Shown here: positions 63,194 through 64,000 of the stretch, piece by piece
Layout of the letters: each line of letters starts with the position of its first letter
Numbering within the stretch: the stretch's first letter is position 1
Source of the DNA: Alphaproteobacteria bacterium 46_93_T64
Lineage (GTDB): Bacteria; Pseudomonadota; Alphaproteobacteria; Sneathiellales; Sneathiellaceae
NCBI GenBank assembly: GCA_002163135.1
Contig: MAAN01000041.1
Span: 129,020-193,019 of the forward strand
Direction: 5' to 3'
Length of the DNA: 64,000 nucleotides
Translations under genes and position numbers: made by a program
Notes under the pieces: generated by a model
The model's input: only the letters and a program-made list of their open reading frames with translations
Databases searched by the model: none
Told to the model about the DNA's origin: nothing

Positions 63194-64000
63194 ATGCCAG
63201 CAAAAAGCGAAAAAATCATGTTTACAAGTGCGACCGGTGAACAGCTCGCTGGCCGTTTGGACTTCCCCGTGGGTGCCCCAACAGCGTACGCGCTTTGGGC
63301 GCATTGTTTTAGTTGTACTAAGGATATTTACGCGGCCTCTCGTGTGGCGAACGGATTGACAGAGCAGGGAATTGCTGTTCTTCGATTTGATTTCACAGGG
63401 CTTGGGGCAAGTGAGGGGGATTTTGCCAATACAAATTTTTCATCGAACGTGGATGATCTAGTTGCGGCGGCCAATTTCTTGAGAGAGAACTATCAGGCTC
63501 CCAAAATGTTGATTGGCCATTCGCTGGGCGGTGCTGCCGTACTTGCAGCCGCCTCACACGTTCCCGAAGCGGATGCCATCTGTACTATCGGTGCGCCAGC
63601 TGATCCTGCGCATGTTGCACATAATTTCCAAAGTTCCAGAGCAGAGATTGAGGAGCAAGGGGAGGCAGTAGTCCTTCTTGCTGGGCGGCCATTTCGGATT
63701 AAAAAGCAGTTTTTGGAAGACATTGAAGGGCAAAAACTGGAACGTGATATTGCGAAAATGAAAAAGGCACTGCTCGTATTTCATTCCCCCATCGATAGCA
63801 TCGTTGGTGTTGAAAATGCCGGAACGATTTTTCAGGCAGCAAAACATCCTAAAAGCTTTGTCTCCCTTGATACTGCAGATCACCTTTTGAGCAAAAAAGA
63901 AGACGCTGCATATGTTGCCAATATCATAGCGGCTTGGGCGGCCCGATATATTAATCTATCAGGTGCTGGTTTACCGCTCCCGTCGGCGGCTCCGGGCACT
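63194..64000 (+). CDS. Alpha/beta hydrolase, probable hydrolase-OsmC fusion, 3' end cut by the window
   Basis: The frame is open from ATG 63194 (AAGGAAG upstream) to the last base, 269 codons. Alpha/beta hydrolase: [52 protein letters not shown], nucleophile Ser in [10 protein letters not shown], acid Asp in HSPIDSIVG and final His in DTADHLLSK. This N-terminal half matches the YhfA-type fusion whose second half is an OsmC peroxiredoxin domain; that half would lie beyond the window. Start of a new transcript or continuation of the phn operon, 82 bases after the HAD gene. Confidence 0.85.
   Translation, partial: MPAKSEKIMFTSATGEQLAGRLDFPVGAPTAYALWAHCFSCTKDIYAASRVANGLTEQGIAVLRFDFTGLGASEGDFANTNFSSNVDDLVAAANFLRENYQAPKMLIGHSLGGAAVLAAASHVPEADAICTIGAPADPAHVAHNFQSSRAEIEEQGEAVVLLAGRPFRIKKQFLEDIEGQKLERDIAKMKKALLVFHSPIDSIVGVENAGTIFQAAKHPKSFVSLDTADHLLSKKEDAAYVANIIAAWAARYINLSGAGLPLPSAAPGT

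Noticed and set aside
1-64000. Genomic island, phage, CRISPR array, toxin-antitoxin or antiphage system
   Set aside because: No integrase, transposase, terminal repeats, spacer arrays, nuclease/helicase clusters or tRNA junctions were found; gene content and style stay uniform across the window.

Overview
This is a 64 kb stretch of ordinary, gene-dense bacterial chromosome with moderate GC content. I infer an alphaproteobacterium. The reasons are the gene content and style: a urtABCDE-ureDABCEFG block, an assimilatory nasA-nirDB block with a tandem-ATPase transporter, heteromeric acyl-CoA dehydrogenases, a VPLPA-CTERM protein and a YeeE family protein. The genus cannot be fixed from the sequence alone; a Sneathiella-like or other non-photosynthetic aquatic lineage is only a guess. 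I saw no rRNA, tRNA, CRISPR array, insertion sequence or prophage gene. The window cuts a dienoyl-CoA isomerase gene at its left edge and an alpha/beta hydrolase gene (probably hydrolase-OsmC) at its right edge.

Layout. 1-7.3 kb: lipid and amine catabolism and sulfur chemistry (crotonase, thioesterase, a small DUF1508 protein, YjbQ, M20 peptidase, aldehyde dehydrogenase, thiol dioxygenase plus a four-domain rhodanese). 7.4-9.8 kb: a pair of acyl-CoA dehydrogenases closed by a strong terminator. 9.8-15.7 kb: DUF423 protein, hybrid histidine kinase, thymidine kinase/DUF1643/GST operon and an orphan coiled-coil protein. 16-26.7 kb: complete urea uptake and urease operon behind a clear sigma-54 promoter. 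26.7-37.5 kb: metabolic and transport genes (MBL hydrolase, GST, DinB, methyltransferases, aminotransferase, MFS carriers, SDR, TetR). 37.6-40 kb: secreted beta-helix protein paired with a diheme cytochrome c. 40-45 kb: VOC, GST/HxlR divergent pair, TauD-like dioxygenase, EamA exporter, DUF2804. 45-54.8 kb: nitrate uptake and assimilation operon (nrtA-nrtB-nrtCD-nirB-nirD-nasA), read leftwards from a second sigma-54 promoter. 55-58.4 kb: VPLPA-CTERM protein, YeeE transporter, FAD disulfide reductase. 58.7-64 kb: phosphonate-type ABC transporter with a variant HAD hydrolase, then the cut hydrolase.

How it fits together. The main theme is scavenging of nitrogen. Urea is imported by UrtABCDE and hydrolysed by nickel urease. 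Nitrate is imported by the Nrt ABC transporter, reduced by NasA and then to ammonium by NirBD. Both blocks begin with GG-N10-GC promoters, so both are probably switched on together by NtrC-type control under nitrogen limitation. Two transporter operons carry a terminator-like hairpin directly after the binding-protein gene, which would favour extra production of that subunit.

The points most worth a second look are: the beta-helix/diheme cytochrome pair; the PhnCDE-type operon whose HAD enzyme lacks the second motif-I aspartate; the acyl-CoA dehydrogenase pair in which one subunit seems to lack a catalytic base; the asymmetric NrtCD ATPase; the thiol dioxygenase/quadruple rhodanese pair; and a perfect 19-bp palindrome about 130 bp upstream of the nitrate promoter.
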